Shown here in pieces: positions 62,401 to 64,000 of a stretch of 64,000 nt of DNA. Positions within the stretch are counted from its first letter, which is position 1; every line of letters starts with the position of its first letter. A program made the translations under genes and the position numbers. Source of the DNA: Lichenostomus cassidix (taxonomy: Eukaryota > Chordata > Aves > Passeriformes > Meliphagidae); assembly GCA_008360975.2 (NCBI GenBank), contig CM039184.1, forward strand, positions 45,207,797 to 45,271,796, written 5' to 3'. Under the pieces are notes generated by a model. That model made no database searches. It had not been told where the DNA came from and saw only the letters and a program-made list of their open reading frames with translations.

Positions 62401-62800
62401 TAAGTGAGAAGAAATATGCCTTGTCTAATCATGGGTCCTGCTGTAGGAAACATCACAGGTGGAAGACAACTATATGAAGTCCCTTATGACAAGCTGTGGA
62501 AACAGCTGAAGGAGAAGGAAAGTCAATTGCACAGGTGAAACCCATCCAGCTGGATTTAGACATTGCTGAACAAGAAAAATGGCCAATACTTCACCTCTCA
62601 TACTGATTCATGGATGGTGGCAAATGCCCTGTGTGGGTGGTTACAGCAATGGAAGCAGAACAACTCACAGTGCCATCTGGGATACTGTATTGTGGTCCCG
62701 ATGGAGAACTTGACTTGGTTGTGAAGGTACATCAGGTAGATAGATGCTCATGTACCCAAAAGCCAGACCACTGCAGAACAACTGAATAACCAACAGGTGG
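62401..62800 (+). pseudogene. ERVL pol remnant: RNase H portion, broken
   Basis: Degraded + strand coding remnants of an endogenous retrovirus pol gene. Near 62520-62660 there is an RNase H-like section (tyrosine-less remnant of the 'TDSWMVANAL'-type catalytic strand, then a tryptophan-rich helix). Near 62700-62790 is the connecting segment to integrase. There are several in-frame stops and at least two frame changes. Gag, protease and reverse transcriptase are absent between the LTR and this point, so a large internal deletion has joined the LTR directly to the late part of pol. The copy is not functional. Confidence 0.75.
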
Positions 62801-63640
62801 ATCAGGTTGCTAAGACTGAATTTGCTCAGGTGGATTTGCACTGGCAACATAAGAGTGAATGGTTTCTAGCTCGGTGGGTCCATGACATCCTGGGCTGTCA
62901 AGAGATGCAATGTATAGATGGGTTCATGACCAAGGGGTGCACCCGTTTGACACTATCACACAGATTTTCTATGAATGTGAAACATGCACTACAGTCAAGA
63001 AAGCCAAGTGATTAAAGTCTCTCTGCTAAGGAAGATGATGGCTGAAATATACATATGGGGAAGCCTGGCAAACTGACTGTATCACACTCCCACAAACCCA
63101 CCAAGGCAAACACCATGTCCCCATCTTCCATGCTACTGCTTGGAATACAGTCCTGGACTTTGAAAGGCAAGCCTTACGGAGACATGGTACCACAGAGAGA
63201 ATTGTCAGACACTGAGAATCATTTCTGAAACAACCTTATGGACACTTGGACCAAAGAGTGCAGCATTGAGTGGGTAAATCACATTCCCTACCATGAACCA
63301 GCCTTTAGGAAGATTGAAGAATACAACAGACTGTTAAACACTGCACTGAGAGCAATGGGTGGCAGGATCTTCAGACAGTGGGATACACATTTAGTAAAGG
63401 CCACCCCCGTAGTCATCACTAGGGGATCTGCCAGTTGGGCTGGCCCTGCTCAGACAAAACTGTTATGTACTGTAGAAGGGGCTGGAATTCCTGCAGTGCA
63501 CATTAAAAATTTGCTCGGGAAAACAGTCTTGTTTATTTCTACCTCAGGCAGAGGCAAACCCCTCCATGGGATTGCTTCTGTTCAAGGACCTGTGTGCACT
63601 TTGTGGGTAATGAGGGAGGATGGAGTAGTCTAGTACCTGC
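62797..63640 (+). pseudogene. ERVL integrase remnant
   Basis: The integrase region of the same provirus. An open stretch at 62797-63015 covers the N-terminal zinc-binding region; the paired cysteines (C-E-T-C) can be seen in a neighbouring frame near 62980. Stops and shifts follow through the catalytic core (about 63020-63235). A longer open stretch from 63238 to 63633 covers the last part of the core and the C-terminal DNA-binding domain, ending at a TAG. The break pattern shows that it decayed neutrally. ERVL elements normally lack env, and I see none after it. Confidence 0.82.
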
Positions 63641-64000
63641 CTCAAGGGGATTTGATTCCGGGTGAGAATAATCAGTGAATTAAAATATATTATGTTAATT
63701 GCTGTATAATGTGGCATATTATAATTTCCATGGTGGATTTATGCCCATCACCACATTGGGTGCCGGTATCCACCACTCCAGATTTGGGGGTCAGAATCTG
63801 AGTCCCTTTTGATCTTCATGTTAATAAAGAATGAATTTTCATGAAACTGAACTAGTGTAGCTGTTACAGAATCAGAACTGGCTTCAACATGCAACAGTCC
63901 AAAACCACACACCTCAGATCCACAGACGGAAGGAGTTCCAGGTCACAAACTAAATTAACTCAACAGACTTCTATAGACATTGTCCACAGGCTAAGGGAGT
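63641..64000 (+). other. post-pol tail of the ERVL copy, then unassigned sequence
   Basis: Immediately after the integrase stop the sequence still looks proviral (AGTACCTGCCTCAAGGGGAT). It then passes into AT-rich sequence and GATTTATGCCCATCACCACA. No 3' LTR starting TGTCCTGG is present before the window ends, so either it lies just to the right or it has been lost. The final ~170 bases are unassigned. Confidence 0.5.

Noticed and set aside
39811..64000. Exons of USP46, the expected next gene in conserved order
   Set aside because: No ubiquitin-protease motifs or plausible exons are visible. The gene is expected beyond the right edge.
1..64000. CRISPR arrays, phage defence, bacterial operons, tRNA or rRNA genes
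   Set aside because: None of the required repeat spacing, gene packing or conserved RNA sequences are present. The DNA is a vertebrate chromosome segment.

Overview
This window looks like vertebrate chromosomal DNA from a bird, most likely a songbird. It is AT-rich, with short spliced exons, one CpG island, CR1 LINE fragments ending in the avian CR1 tail (repeated ATTCTATGATTCTGTGAT), and LTR pieces of types I know from passerine genomes. There are no bacterial operons, CRISPR arrays or RNA genes that I can support. The species call is inference; the vertebrate and avian calls rest on the two genes and the CR1 copies.

Two protein-coding genes are supported and they converge tail to tail. The last four coding exons of SCFD2 (a Sec1/Munc18-family protein) lie on the + strand at 19131-19276, 22842-22976, 28281-28400 and 32326-32418. 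Their phases join without error and encode the C-terminal ~163 residues; the rest of the gene lies to the left, outside the window. All of RASL11B (a small Ras-like GTPase) lies on the - strand. It has four exons between 39193 (ATG) and 36636 (stop), encodes 241 residues, and starts in a CpG island. The probable 3' ends of the two genes are only about 1.5 kb apart. From memory this is the order and orientation in human 4q12, so the synteny supports both calls.

Region by region: 1-19130 is SCFD2 intron with a possible LTR remnant at the left edge, a 5'-truncated CR1 (about 13.56-14.16 kb) and a possible MIR-type relic. 19.1-32.4 kb holds the SCFD2 exons, a mirror-symmetric polypyrimidine tract, a (TG)20 compound microsatellite, a G16 run and three further CR1 pieces. 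32.4-36.6 kb holds the two 3' UTRs and the short gap between them. 36.6-39.5 kb is RASL11B with its CpG island, followed by a 29-unit pentanucleotide minisatellite. 39.8-62.1 kb is a gene desert on the 5' side of RASL11B with an LTR remnant and simple repeats. 62.1-64.0 kb holds an internally deleted, frame-broken ERVL-type endogenous retrovirus: a 5' LTR, then RNase H and integrase remnants.

I did not find a new multi-gene system. The observations most worth checking are a probable GC-AG intron in SCFD2, the minisatellite with nested higher-order repeats beside the RASL11B promoter, and a cluster of long perfect palindromes inside a 26-bp direct repeat near 59.9 kb.
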